Positions 28,168 to 36,562 of a stretch of 64,000 bases of DNA are shown here, in pieces. A program made the translations under genes and the position numbers. Numbering within the stretch: position 1 is the stretch's first letter; every line of letters begins with the position of its first letter. Source of the DNA: Collinsella sp. AF23-4AC (GTDB lineage Bacteria > Actinomycetota > Coriobacteriia > Coriobacteriales > Coriobacteriaceae); contig NZ_QRVE01000002.1 in assembly GCF_003462685.1 (NCBI RefSeq), positions 136,247-200,246 on the forward strand, read 5' to 3'. The notes under the pieces are model-generated. The model was not told the DNA's origin. It was given only the letters and a program-made list of their open reading frames with translations, and did not search any database.

Positions 28168-30302
28168 GCGGCGCCCCCCTCACCGTCACCGGTGTAAGAG
28201 ATGTGCTGCAGCAGCTCCACGATGCCCTCGCCGTCGACGGGCTCCACCGCAATCTGCTTTGCGCTCAGGCGCTCGCGGATAATGGGAAGATCGCACGCCT
28301 TTGCCTGGCGCATAAGCAGGTAGAGCACGTTGCCGTCGACCAAGCCCGCCGCGTCGCTCTCGCGGATTGCCGACCCAATTGCGCCCACCAGCTCGCCGAC
28401 AGGCTCCATGCCCGGTACCACGCGCAGGAGCAAAAAACTCCCCATCTTGCTATCTGCCAGCGCCTGCTCCGCCGCAAGCTCTTGGCCAAAGGCCGCCTGC
28501 TTGAGCACGCAAGTGCCGTCAACGCAGCGTTTATCCTGCGCCACCGCCTCATAGTCAAAGGCACGGCCCAGCGCGCTTTCGACCAGCCCGCACAAGATAC
28601 GGAACAGATTTTGATAATAGAGGGTCATTTGGTTTTCGGCCGCACTACGCACAAAGATCAACACGGCGGGTGCCCCGTCGCGCTCGATCGTGTATCCAAA
28701 CATGGGAAGCCCCGGCGTCAGCTCGCGGTTCACCCACAGGTTCGAACGACCCCCGTCGCCCAAAAGAGGTGCAAGCTGCTCGAGCGTGAGCGAGCGTGCG
28801 GCATCTTCGGCAATCGCGGGACTTGCTGCCACCAGGCGTGCAAATGCCCCGCCCGAAACATGGTAGATCGCCACCGAATCGTTCTCGAGGATCTCGCCCA
28901 GAAGCTCGCAGCACTTGCGATAGATGTCGCGTGGGTTAAGCACGTCGAGCTCCTGCGTCACGGCAAAGATCTTGCCAAAGCTGTCGTGGCGACCCACGAT
29001 CTGACGCCTGTACGCGCGCTTGTCCTCGATCGCGTCGTGGTAGAGCTGCGTAAGGAACGTATTGCGGTTGCGCACGAGCTCGTTTTGATCGCGCTCCGCC
29101 CTAATGGCTTCGCTGTTGCGCAGCTGCACATAGCCACACACGGCACCCACAACAAAGTACGCAATAAACGGTAGCCAGTTAGACGGCTCGTAGAACAGGC
29201 CCTGGAAGGTATAGCCGTACTGAGTAAAGTAACTCGCGGCCAAACCCACCGACGCCAGCAGCGCCGCAACCAGGCCAAAGTCCAAGCCATACAGCGTGCC
29301 GATCAGCACCACGTAGAGCAGGCGATAATCGAGCACGTTGAGCTGGGCAGATTGGGAGAACAGATGCTCCAGCACCTCGAACAGAACCCAGGCAACGCCC
29401 GTCTCCAGGCATTTGATGGGCAGCGAGCGCATCTGGATGCGGTCGATGGCGGCGCGCAAGGGGTTGACCTTCTTTGCGCGGCCAGCATCCCAACGCGCTT
29501 GAATGGTCGAGAGATCGCGCAGCAAGTCGTAGCGCTGAAACCAGCCATAGCGCACTCGAGCGACGTCGCTGACGGGCAGGGCGTAGCCGGCGGAATCGCC
29601 ATAGGCAACGGCAAGACCGGGGAACAGCGCCTTGAGGGCGTCGCCCACTTCACCCGCCGTGTGATGGAAGGCATCGGCAACGTCGAGCGTCTCAAAGGAG
29701 GCATCCCAGCTATCAAAGATGCGGCGAATCAGCACCGCGAGTTCCTCGGCGCACAGCAGGGGAAACGCCGCATCCTCCGCGCCCTGCAGAGCAACCGAGC
29801 CGGTCGAGCACGCATCGAACAGCGGCACCAAAAACGGGTCCTCCATCGCGGCAGACGCGGTATACAGGAACGGCACGCGCAGGATCTTGGCCTGAACGCC
29901 CTCGCGAGCAGCGTAGTAGCGGCACAGGTCGTTAGCTGCGTGCGCGATAATACCCTTGCCCGTTCGCCCCGCGGCATCGGCGGCACCCTCGGCACCTGCG
30001 GGACCTGCTATATACAACAGTTGGATCCGGCGACCCATGCACGCGCGAAAGACTGAACGCAGCAGCTCGATATCGCCCACGCTATCGATATGCGGGGTAA
30101 GGTAATTAGAAAGATAGACCACGCGGTCGAACTCATAGGCCTGATCCAGGTGTTGCAGAAGCTCTTTCCACGAGGCATGGGGCGACGCCTCATCGCGGCG
30201 CGCTTCCGCGGCAGCGACGACCTGGACATGGTCCCCGGGGAACGCCTTGGCACAAAAGTCATCGTCAACATATGCGGTGTTGCCAACAACCAGCACCTCC
30301 AT
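28164..30302 (-). CDS. PelD-like c-di-GMP receptor with N-terminal degenerate epimerase domain
   Basis: A 712-aa fusion. Residues 1-~270 resemble an extended SDR/NAD-dependent epimerase, but the glycine-rich loop is replaced (VVGNTAYVDDD) and the YxxxK motif is degenerate (RYYAAREG), so it is probably non-catalytic. Residues ~290-410 carry several transmembrane helices, ~430-590 a GAF domain (DVLNPRDIYRKCCELLGEIL), and ~600-712 a degenerate GGDEF. Its active site reads VDGNVLY, but the I-site RxxD is intact as R647-E-S-D650. This is the PelD architecture, in which c-di-GMP binding activates polymer synthesis. First gene of the operon; GGGGAGGAG precedes the ATG. Confidence 0.85.
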   Translation of the reverse strand: MEVLVVGNTAYVDDDFCAKAFPGDHVQVVAAAEARRDEASPHASWKELLQHLDQAYEFDRVVYLSNYLTPHIDSVGDIELLRSVFRACMGRRIQLLYIAGPAGAEGAADAAGRTGKGIIAHAANDLCRYYAAREGVQAKILRVPFLYTASAAMEDPFLVPLFDACSTGSVALQGAEDAAFPLLCAEELAVLIRRIFDSWDASFETLDVADAFHHTAGEVGDALKALFPGLAVAYGDSAGYALPVSDVARVRYGWFQRYDLLRDLSTIQARWDAGRAKKVNPLRAAIDRIQMRSLPIKCLETGVAWVLFEVLEHLFSQSAQLNVLDYRLLYVVLIGTLYGLDFGLVAALLASVGLAASYFTQYGYTFQGLFYEPSNWLPFIAYFVVGAVCGYVQLRNSEAIRAERDQNELVRNRNTFLTQLYHDAIEDKRAYRRQIVGRHDSFGKIFAVTQELDVLNPRDIYRKCCELLGEILENDSVAIYHVSGGAFARLVAASPAIAEDAARSLTLEQLAPLLGDGGRSNLWVNRELTPGLPMFGYTIERDGAPAVLIFVRSAAENQMTLYYQNLFRILCGLVESALGRAFDYEAVAQDKRCVDGTCVLKQAAFGQELAAEQALADSKMGSFLLLRVVPGMEPVGELVGAIGSAIRESDAAGLVDGNVLYLLMRQAKACDLPIIRERLSAKQIAVEPVDGEGIVELLQHISYTGDGEGGAA

Positions 30303-30329
30303 GGCGTTCTCCTCCCCTAAAATCCACTT

Positions 30330-30357
30330 CGTTCATAGTCAAACATGCGTATTTTAC
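30330..30357 (-). promoter_or_regulatory. Candidate promoter of the Pel operon
   Basis: A consensus TTGACA lies on the minus strand at about 30363-30358 with a poorly matched GACTAT/TATGAA -10 about 19-22 nt further on. An alternative -10, TAAAAT, lies closer. A near-palindrome (AAACGCC..TTAAGG.GTTT) sits just upstream and could be an operator. Confidence 0.35.
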
Positions 30358-30449
30358 GCTGTCAACGCGAGTTGAAACGCCTTTAAGGCTGTTTTAGAAC
30401 TTTTTTAGAGGATGAGGGGACATTAAGAGTGCTAAATGAGCGCTCAATC

Positions 30450-30574
30450 CGGAAGTATGCGGCAAATTCTTGACATGCCGACCATACTGGATAACGGCAA
30501 CGCTTCTACCTGCGGTTTCTTTACATGAAAAGGGCGATGTGTTCGAGGGTTCCGAAATTTGCCGCATACTTCCG
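30450..30574. repeat. Inverted repeat, 19-bp arms, between rloB and the Pel operon
   Basis: The arms at 30450-30468 and 30556-30574 are exact reverse complements separated by 87 nt, with no gene inside. The arrangement resembles the other palindromic intergenic elements of the window and marks the edge of the defence island. Confidence 0.75.
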
Positions 30575-30589
30575 TCGGGCATTCAGCTG

Positions 30590-31174
30590 CTATTTCAACA
30601 AGTCAACCAGTAAAAACTCTCCGCTCTTACGCTTACTCGTCTCCGCATGGGCCTTAATTGCTTTTACAAGTTTTTCGCCGTTGCCCCAATATTCCTCAAG
30701 AAAATCTTTCTCTTTAATTTTGCCTAGCCCAAGACGCTGTTTGCAGAATTCATTAGGCTTAAGTTGCCTGTCCCTTCTGGTCGCAATTCCCCAATCCCGA
30801 TAGGCACCCTCGGCGTGAATCACAAGCATCTCGATCTCCGGTCGCGTAACAAAACTCAGCACTTTAGTACCGTTCTGCCTGCGCTTTGGAAACTCAAACT
30901 TGGGAGCACCGCTATCCACAATCCGTGCGACCGCAAGTCCTTCAGCCCCAGCAGTCTCGTAGTTCATCGAGAAATAGTCGTTTGCAATTTCGGAAGCCTT
31001 GCGTTTTCGCGTGTAAGGACGATCAACAATGAGGGCATCTTTGACCACTCGGTCTCTTGGGACGATCAACAAATCGTTGTCATACAGCACCTGAATAACA
31101 GCGCCCTCCGCAGTTCCCTCACAGCTAAACAAGACAAAACAACTTGATAGAATGTCTTTTGCCTGATTACCCAT
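30590..31174 (-). CDS. RloB-family TOPRIM-like protein
   Basis: A 194-aa protein of the RloB type. It opens with FVLFSCEGTAEGAVIQVL, the TOPRIM-like glutamate motif (CEG..E), followed by ARIVDSGAPKFEF and FVTRPEIEMLVIHAEG, the late acidic positions of this fold. RloB proteins are found with RloA-type ATPases near restriction genes; a nuclease role is suspected by analogy with other ATPase/TOPRIM defence pairs. The ATG overlaps the ATPase stop codon (ATGGGTAA), so translation is coupled; an ATG 18 nt upstream is the alternative. Confidence 0.78.
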   Translation of the reverse strand: MGNQAKDILSSCFVLFSCEGTAEGAVIQVLYDNDLLIVPRDRVVKDALIVDRPYTRKRKASEIANDYFSMNYETAGAEGLAVARIVDSGAPKFEFPKRRQNGTKVLSFVTRPEIEMLVIHAEGAYRDWGIATRRDRQLKPNEFCKQRLGLGKIKEKDFLEEYWGNGEKLVKAIKAHAETSKRKSGEFLLVDLLK

Positions 31175-32378
31175 TGATGTGCTCGCAAACATACTCGCGC
31201 ATCGCTTGAACGTCGGGGTACTTAGGCATAGATCCCTTGATTACATTGTTGATAATCACATCGCTCTTTTTGTTCTCAATCCGATTGATACGCTCGGAAT
31301 ACTTGATGAGCTCCGTCTTAAACGAATCGTCGCGCACAAGAACAAAGACATTGTCCTTGCGCCTCAGCACATCAAGAAGCTCCGAGTAATGAGTCGAAAA
31401 GAGCAAGGTTGCCCCATGTGGGTTCGTAACAGGAGAAGCAAAAAGCTCAATCACTGTGCCAACAAGTGATCTATTAAGACCCGTTTCAATCTCGTCCACA
31501 ATCAGATAACCCCCATTTCTGAGAGCAGTTATCGCTTGATTGACCAGCTCAGCGCCCAAGATCGTTCCATTTGACAGAACAGAAGTCGCAATAGCGACAT
31601 TCATCACTCGCTCCGCTCGCTCACCCTTAAACTTAAGATGGAACACTTGGTTTTCTTTGTTCCAGACAAGATATTCAACACTCGGATCAAAAGCCTGAAC
31701 AACAGGGGTTGGCAAGCTCGTCAAAGGCAGCGTGCGCTCGGGGGACTCCACCGAGACCACCTTTTTACCCGTGATGACAGACACGATTGACATGTTGTCA
31801 TCCAGGAAAGTTCGTTGGGCATCGTTAAGAACAAGGTCACCATCATCAGGCCCCTCACGAACCAGAATAGGCTCAGAGACATCCTTCAGACGCTCGATAT
31901 TCAAAACGACCTTTCTAGAGACGCGTGATGCGGGGCATCTCCAAAGCCATTCGTTCTCAAATGCAAGTGATTCCGCAAAAGAAGTATCCTCCGCAGCTAC
32001 GCCATCTACTTTGCGAAGCCGAGACTCAATAAGATAGACTGAACCTTTTTCGAAAAATACACAGGCGACATTGACCTGGCGCTCCAAGTTTCCGAGAACA
32101 TCGGAGCCAGTTGCAAAGCGGCGCATAACAAAGCTGCCAGACATATAACCAAGTACAAAGCGCACAAGGTTGAGAGTCGTTGTCTTACCGGATGCGTTTA
32201 CGCCAACAACGCCCATTACATTTTGAGAATAGATCGAAGACCCCACCGGTAGCGGGAACACGTCGGCGACATTACCTTCTTCATCGCGAGAAACGCGATC
32301 GGAGGCAATAAAATCAAGTTCCAAACGCTTGTCCTTAAACAGCGTGACCCCATCGATTCTTAATTTAAGAAGTTTCAC
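31167..32378 (-). CDS. AAA/ABC-type ATPase (RloA-like) paired with RloB
   Basis: A 403-aa SMC/OLD-type ATPase. Walker A is GVVGVNASGKTTTLNLVRF near residue 58; Walker B is GGYLIVDEIETGLNRSLVG near residue 296, followed by LLFSTHYSELLD as the H-loop. No coiled-coil arm of SMC length is present. The start is GTG with a consensus AGGAGG 6 nt upstream. With the coupled RloB gene this forms an ATPase-TOPRIM pair comparable in layout to PARIS/OLD-type phage defence. That role is inference. Confidence 0.82.
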   Translation of the reverse strand: MKLLKLRIDGVTLFKDKRLELDFIASDRVSRDEEGNVADVFPLPVGSSIYSQNVMGVVGVNASGKTTTLNLVRFVLGYMSGSFVMRRFATGSDVLGNLERQVNVACVFFEKGSVYLIESRLRKVDGVAAEDTSFAESLAFENEWLWRCPASRVSRKVVLNIERLKDVSEPILVREGPDDGDLVLNDAQRTFLDDNMSIVSVITGKKVVSVESPERTLPLTSLPTPVVQAFDPSVEYLVWNKENQVFHLKFKGERAERVMNVAIATSVLSNGTILGAELVNQAITALRNGGYLIVDEIETGLNRSLVGTVIELFASPVTNPHGATLLFSTHYSELLDVLRRKDNVFVLVRDDSFKTELIKYSERINRIENKKSDVIINNVIKGSMPKYPDVQAMREYVCEHING

Positions 32379-32615
32379 AGCAACCTCCTCTTAGGCAATT
32401 CAATTATAAACATTTTTCTTGTTTATAATCCAAGAAACATCATGCCTCCGGATCGTTCAGAGGAAGTCTGAAGAAACAACGTAGCTTGACGAATATAAAT
32501 ATATCCCAAACGGTGACGCATAATTTCTTTTGCTAATTGACCACCGTGCAGCGGAACATGGAGCGTGCCCCGTCATAGAGAGAAGCATCGTTAAATCATC
32601 CAGTCTCAAGCGTAA
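32379..32615. other. AT-rich intergenic stretch
   Basis: This stretch between the ATPase gene and the upstream membrane-protein gene is low in GC. I see no RNA gene or convincing terminator in it. Confidence 0.5.
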
Positions 32616-33971
32616 TCACAAGTAAGATTTATCAACATAAAAGCTGAAGTGCCAGTTTTTAAGTCGCGTATCAGCATCCCCGCTGTCATCAACAAACTCA
32701 GAGAGCATATCCGCACCGTCAGTAATTGGGCGGCGATCGCCCTCGTATTTCATAAAAGGAAAAGCACCATCTCTGGAACCGGCAGCAAACACAAAACCTG
32801 ATGAATTAATTACCCAACAGACGTATGTATCCTTTCCGCGAGAAAGCAACAACGATCCATTGCAGCCTTTAGGCAAGAAGCAGTTAAACGCCTCATCCAA
32901 AGACGAATAGGCACCGGATTCCATCCAACTCCGATTCTCCAAGCTTGCAATTGTCCAAAGAAAGGACTTCATCTCTTCCAGATGTGTCCAGTCAAGCCAT
33001 ATCCCATCTTCATCAAACCCGTTACTCCCCTTACCCGATTCAAACCGTTTAACCTTAGCGTTGGCGTTAGCGGCGACCGTGTCGATCTCGCGCTTAAAAG
33101 TACCCAAGTAGCAAGCTTTTTCAGACGGGTTTAAACACTCTAGATACTCATGGGCATTCCATCCGTTGAAATGCCTGATATATCGAAAGTTTGGAAGCAA
33201 CGCCATTGCAATCTTAATAAACTCCTTTGTAGGCAGGTTCTCTTCCGAAACTTTAATCCGCATGGCCATCGATTCAAGCGAGGCATAATAAGCAAGGGCA
33301 AGAACATAAGGCATGATAAATACCGGGTACCAAATTGAAAGAAATAGCGAACTTAATTCAACGCCCCAGTCCATAGAAAACCAAGCATTTGAAAGCAGCA
33401 ACGTTGTTGCAACACAAACAATGATGCACAAAACAACCCTCATGTTTTCAAACAAGCATAGATTGGATACATCACGTCTGGATGAAAATTGGGCATGGCC
33501 AATACCCAGAAACAAAAGGACTACTTGAAGAGCAACTTCAAACGGAATAGGGAAGCAGACCAGATTGATATAGAAAGACGCTAGTGCACCAAAGCGGACC
33601 TCAGGCACAATCAATTCGTTTTTAATTGAAGTGACCGATGTTGCCTTAGATGCAATTAACATAGAGGGAAACCCAACAAATACAACCTCAAGAATCGTGT
33701 CCAGCAAGATACCCGTATTCCAAAACCCGAATTCAAACGCTCCGTATATCAAAAGCGCAGAGTACGTTACAAGAATGAGCGCAGGAATCAGAATTTTGGG
33801 GCTTAGCGCACACTTGACAACATCAGCAAACGATTTAATAACGCTTAACAACTTACCCTTAGTCAGAAGATAAATCGCTATAAGACCCATCAATATAATT
33901 GATGCATATTCACGGTTATCCATTTGTCCGATGAGAGTTGCAACCACCCATTGGACTCCACTGAGGATCAA
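32616..33971 (-). CDS. Multi-pass membrane protein of unknown function
   Basis: A 451-aa protein I do not recognise. About seven hydrophobic segments lie in residues 1-250 (for example ILIPALILVTYSALLIYGAF and VVLCIIVCVATTLLLSNAWF). A soluble domain of ~190 residues, rich in aromatic and acidic residues, follows. The start is TTG with AAGGAGG 7 nt upstream; an internal ATG at codon 17 is possible. The gene is clearly more AT-rich than the chromosome around it, a sign of recent transfer. Its place between two defence-type modules suggests a defence or conflict role, not shown. Confidence 0.65.
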   Translation of the reverse strand: MILSGVQWVVATLIGQMDNREYASIILMGLIAIYLLTKGKLLSVIKSFADVVKCALSPKILIPALILVTYSALLIYGAFEFGFWNTGILLDTILEVVFVGFPSMLIASKATSVTSIKNELIVPEVRFGALASFYINLVCFPIPFEVALQVVLLFLGIGHAQFSSRRDVSNLCLFENMRVVLCIIVCVATTLLLSNAWFSMDWGVELSSLFLSIWYPVFIMPYVLALAYYASLESMAMRIKVSEENLPTKEFIKIAMALLPNFRYIRHFNGWNAHEYLECLNPSEKACYLGTFKREIDTVAANANAKVKRFESGKGSNGFDEDGIWLDWTHLEEMKSFLWTIASLENRSWMESGAYSSLDEAFNCFLPKGCNGSLLLSRGKDTYVCWVINSSGFVFAAGSRDGAFPFMKYEGDRRPITDGADMLSEFVDDSGDADTRLKNWHFSFYVDKSYL

Positions 33972-34067
33972 TCAAGCCCCTCCTTAGCCATGTTGAATCT
34001 AGACTCAAGATCACGCCGGGAATGTTGGTGCAAACGCGCCGACGACCAGCCATGCGTCGCCGAAGCC

Positions 34068-35147
34068 CTATGGAAGTCTGCGAACCATGAGGCGGCCCTC
34101 GAGGAGGAGCTTGTGCATGAGGTTCTTCCCGTGGTCTTTGTTGTCGAAAGACTCGCCGTAGGCAGCCAAGAGCTTCGTCACGTTTTTATGAACTTCCCTG
34201 CGAGCCTTTTCGACCATAACCTTCTCGGTCTCACCCTTCTTGCCATGAGGCCTATAGTAGAAGACGAGCCTCGTATCGCCACCGTAGAGGTCCACGGCAT
34301 CGAAGATCGACTGAAAGTAGGAGTAGTCGGCCTCGGAAAGGGAGTGGCCGAAGAACTTGATGAAGCCCATCGAAGCGCCGTTTGACGACTTCGGCCGAAC
34401 GACCCTCTGGAAGTCGACGGGGTCCTGCGCGAGCAGCCTGTAGGTCTTGGTGAACGGTATGGCCACGCTGGTGGGCCTGATCCCCTTCGCGTCTATGCCG
34501 AAGACGATGCCGTGCTCGTAGTCGCTCGCCCTACCGTGTATGTTGCAGAAGCAGTCGATGCCGAGGGCGTCGGAAAGGCGAACGTTGCTCGACAGGGGCT
34601 CGGTGTAGTTGAAGCTGAGGACGGAGGTCGAGGGGGGCACGCCATCTTCGTCAACCAGGTCTATGCAGATGCGCTCCATCCGGGTCGCGGCGGAGTCGAG
34701 GTAGCCGGGCGTCCGCTGCACAAGGTCGTTGAGGTAGGTGGCGAAATACGACTCGTAGCGGTTCAGGTCGGCAAGGGACAGCGCGGCGAGCACGCTGCCG
34801 TCCAGCTTTCGGTCCCTCAGCCAATTGCTCAGCACATAGGAATAGACGGCATTGGTGCGCGCGGTCTGCGAGGGCTTGACCGAAGGATCGAGGACACATT
34901 CCGGGAGCCGGAGCATCTGGGGATCCTTCTGCCCGCTTTTGTACAGCCACCGCCTAATCTGGTGTTCGACGTCGCACCAGCGCCAATTATGCCCCTTCTC
35001 CTGCTTGAGAATGAGATCCCAGATAGTGGTGTTCTCCGGATGGGCAACCAAATCGGATTTCGCTCGGTAGTCGTGAAAGTCGGAGAAGCTCGATTTGAGG
35101 TCGCAGGAAAGATCGAACCCGTTGCCGATTACGATGAGCTGATACAT
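34068..35147 (-). CDS. abiH: AbiH-family phage abortive infection protein
   Basis: A 359-aa protein starting MYQLIVIGNGFDLSCDLKSS, the GNGFDL signature that opens AbiH proteins. Later positions STSVLSFNYTEPL and CNIHGRASDYEHGIVFGID match the family's SFNYT and HG.......FG patterns. AbiH was described in lactococci as an abortive-infection determinant; mechanism unknown. AGGAGG stands 7 nt before the ATG, and the gene follows a 55-aa ORF by 12 nt. GC content is near that of the host, unlike the neighbouring AT-rich genes. Confidence 0.85.
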   Translation of the reverse strand: MYQLIVIGNGFDLSCDLKSSFSDFHDYRAKSDLVAHPENTTIWDLILKQEKGHNWRWCDVEHQIRRWLYKSGQKDPQMLRLPECVLDPSVKPSQTARTNAVYSYVLSNWLRDRKLDGSVLAALSLADLNRYESYFATYLNDLVQRTPGYLDSAATRMERICIDLVDEDGVPPSTSVLSFNYTEPLSSNVRLSDALGIDCFCNIHGRASDYEHGIVFGIDAKGIRPTSVAIPFTKTYRLLAQDPVDFQRVVRPKSSNGASMGFIKFFGHSLSEADYSYFQSIFDAVDLYGGDTRLVFYYRPHGKKGETEKVMVEKARREVHKNVTKLLAAYGESFDNKDHGKNLMHKLLLEGRLMVRRLP

Positions 35148-35159
35148 CAGACACCTCCT

Positions 35160-35327
35160 CTACGCAAGCATGAAGGCACAGGCCATGCAGTGAGTCTTTT
35201 CTTCAACGGTCAAACTAGACGATATAATATCTTTGAGCCACTTGACCATAACGTGTGAGTCTTGCCATAGAGCCTGCATACCCATCGATTCAGCGACCAA
35301 CGGCGAACCCGTCGTAAAAAGAGACAT
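35160..35327 (-). CDS. Small protein (55 aa) upstream of abiH
   Basis: Not recognised. The ATG overlaps the stop of the wecB remnant (TAATG) and has GGAGG 8 nt upstream, a good initiation site. The 55 residues are mostly amphipathic with several Met and Cys (HCMACAFMLA at the end). Co-directional with abiH at 12 nt, so the two are likely one transcript. It could be a partner of AbiH, or a remnant of the glycan operon to which wecB belonged. Confidence 0.5.
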   Translation of the reverse strand: MSLFTTGSPLVAESMGMQALWQDSHVMVKWLKDIISSSLTVEEKTHCMACAFMLA

Positions 35328-36120
35328 TAGTATTTCCTCCACACCATGCGGTCAACGATGCCGGTGTAGGACTGGATGATACGGACGACCTTGGGGGCCA
35401 CGTCGTCCTGGTAGTCCGGCACGGGGATTCCGTGGAGGCCATCCTCCGTGAGCGCAACCGCCGTGCGCACGGCGTTGAGCAGGCCCCGCTCGTCGATGCC
35501 CGCGAGCACGAAGCATCCCTTGTCAAGCGCCTCGGGGCGCTCGCTGCTCGTGCGGATGCAGACCGCCGGGAGCGGGCGGCCGACGCTCGCGAAGAAGCTC
35601 GACTCCTCGGGGAGGGTACCGGGGTCAGAGACGACGCGGTAAGCGCTGGACTGCAGCTTGTTGTAGTCGTGGAAGCCCATGGGCTCGTGGGTGCGCACCA
35701 GGGGATGCGCCTGGAAGCCCGAGGCCTCCAGGCGCTTGCGGGAGCGGGGGTGGCAGCTGTAGAGGATGGACTTTCCGTATTCCTCGGCGAGGGCGTTTAT
35801 CGCGCCGAAGAGGGACGTGTAGTTCGCTTCGGTGTCAATGTTTTCCTCGCGGTGGGCGGAGAGCAGGAAGTAGCCTCCCGGCTCCAGGCCCTCGCGCTCC
35901 AGCACGTCACTCGCATCGATGGCCGCCAGGTTCGTGCGCAGCACCTCCGCCATGGGCGAGCCCGTCACGTAGGTGCGCTCCGTCACGCAGCCCGTCGCGA
36001 GCAGGTAGCGCCGCGCGTGATCGCTGTAGGCGAGTTCACGTCGCTGATGACGTCCACGATGCGGCGGCTCGTCTCCTCGGGCAGGCACTCGTCCTTGCAG
36101 CGGTTGCCCGCCTCCATGGG
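35327..36120 (-). pseudogene. wecB: wecB (UDP-GlcNAc 2-epimerase) remnant, 5'-truncated and frameshifted
   Basis: The first part reads MEAGNRCKDECLPEETSRRI, VDVISDVN, an unmistakable WecB core, but the ~115 residues normally before it are missing. Right after VISDVN, at 36033/36034, one nucleotide is lost and the frame shifts to AYSDHARRYLLATG. From there it is intact to the stop: LSAHREENIDTEANY, HPRSRKRLEA, VVSDPGTLPEES, IRTSSERPEALDKGCFVLAG. The apparent 268-aa frame, with an Arg/Gly-rich start, is therefore an artefact. Another, probably complete wecB enters the window at 63768. Confidence 0.88.
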
Positions 36121-36562
36121 TTCCAGTACTCATACGCCCTAGCTGGGCTCCTTGTTCGGAACGTGGTTCCGGAGCGAATTAGCACTCCAATGCCAGAGCG
36201 GCTGTGCCGGCCGCCCGTGAGCGATACCGCTCTTTCGAAGAGACATCAAATGGAGCTTGAGCAGCCCTGTCGCCAACAGTGCCCTCAACTGAAAACGCGT
36301 GCAACAACCTCGATACCATGTGCTACGGTGTCTATGCGAGCTTAGTTAAGTGCGGCAGCTCGCAAAAACATTTCTACAGTGTTTGAGGAAATGCGCCGCA
36401 CAGAGAGACATCGCGGCGAAACCGCATCACCGCGCGCCGTTCGGGAAGACGACCTGCAGCTGCCCGCCAGCCCAAGTCGGTAACAGGTCAGAGCCTAATG
36501 ACAGCCAGGGCCAAATGCGGGCACAGCCACTTCACCAAAGACGAACGGAGACCTGAAATCAG
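36121..36562. other. Intergenic stretch without recognisable genes
   Basis: 440 nt between the truncated wecB and the next gene. Composition is mixed and no conserved coding fragment, tRNA or terminator was seen. It probably contains the junction at which the 5' end of wecB was lost. Confidence 0.5.

Noticed and set aside
30420..30590. CRISPR-like repeat near the island edge
   Set aside because: Only two inverted arms exist, without direct repetition or regularly spaced spacers. No cas genes are in the window.
34512..35258. 248-codon plus-strand frame opposite abiH
   Set aside because: Antisense shadow. The minus strand carries the GNGFDL and SFNYT motifs and a consensus ribosome binding site.
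35327..36133. Intact 268-aa WecB-like gene
   Set aside because: The first ~35 residues are an out-of-frame translation of the true WecB core; the gene is truncated and frameshifted.
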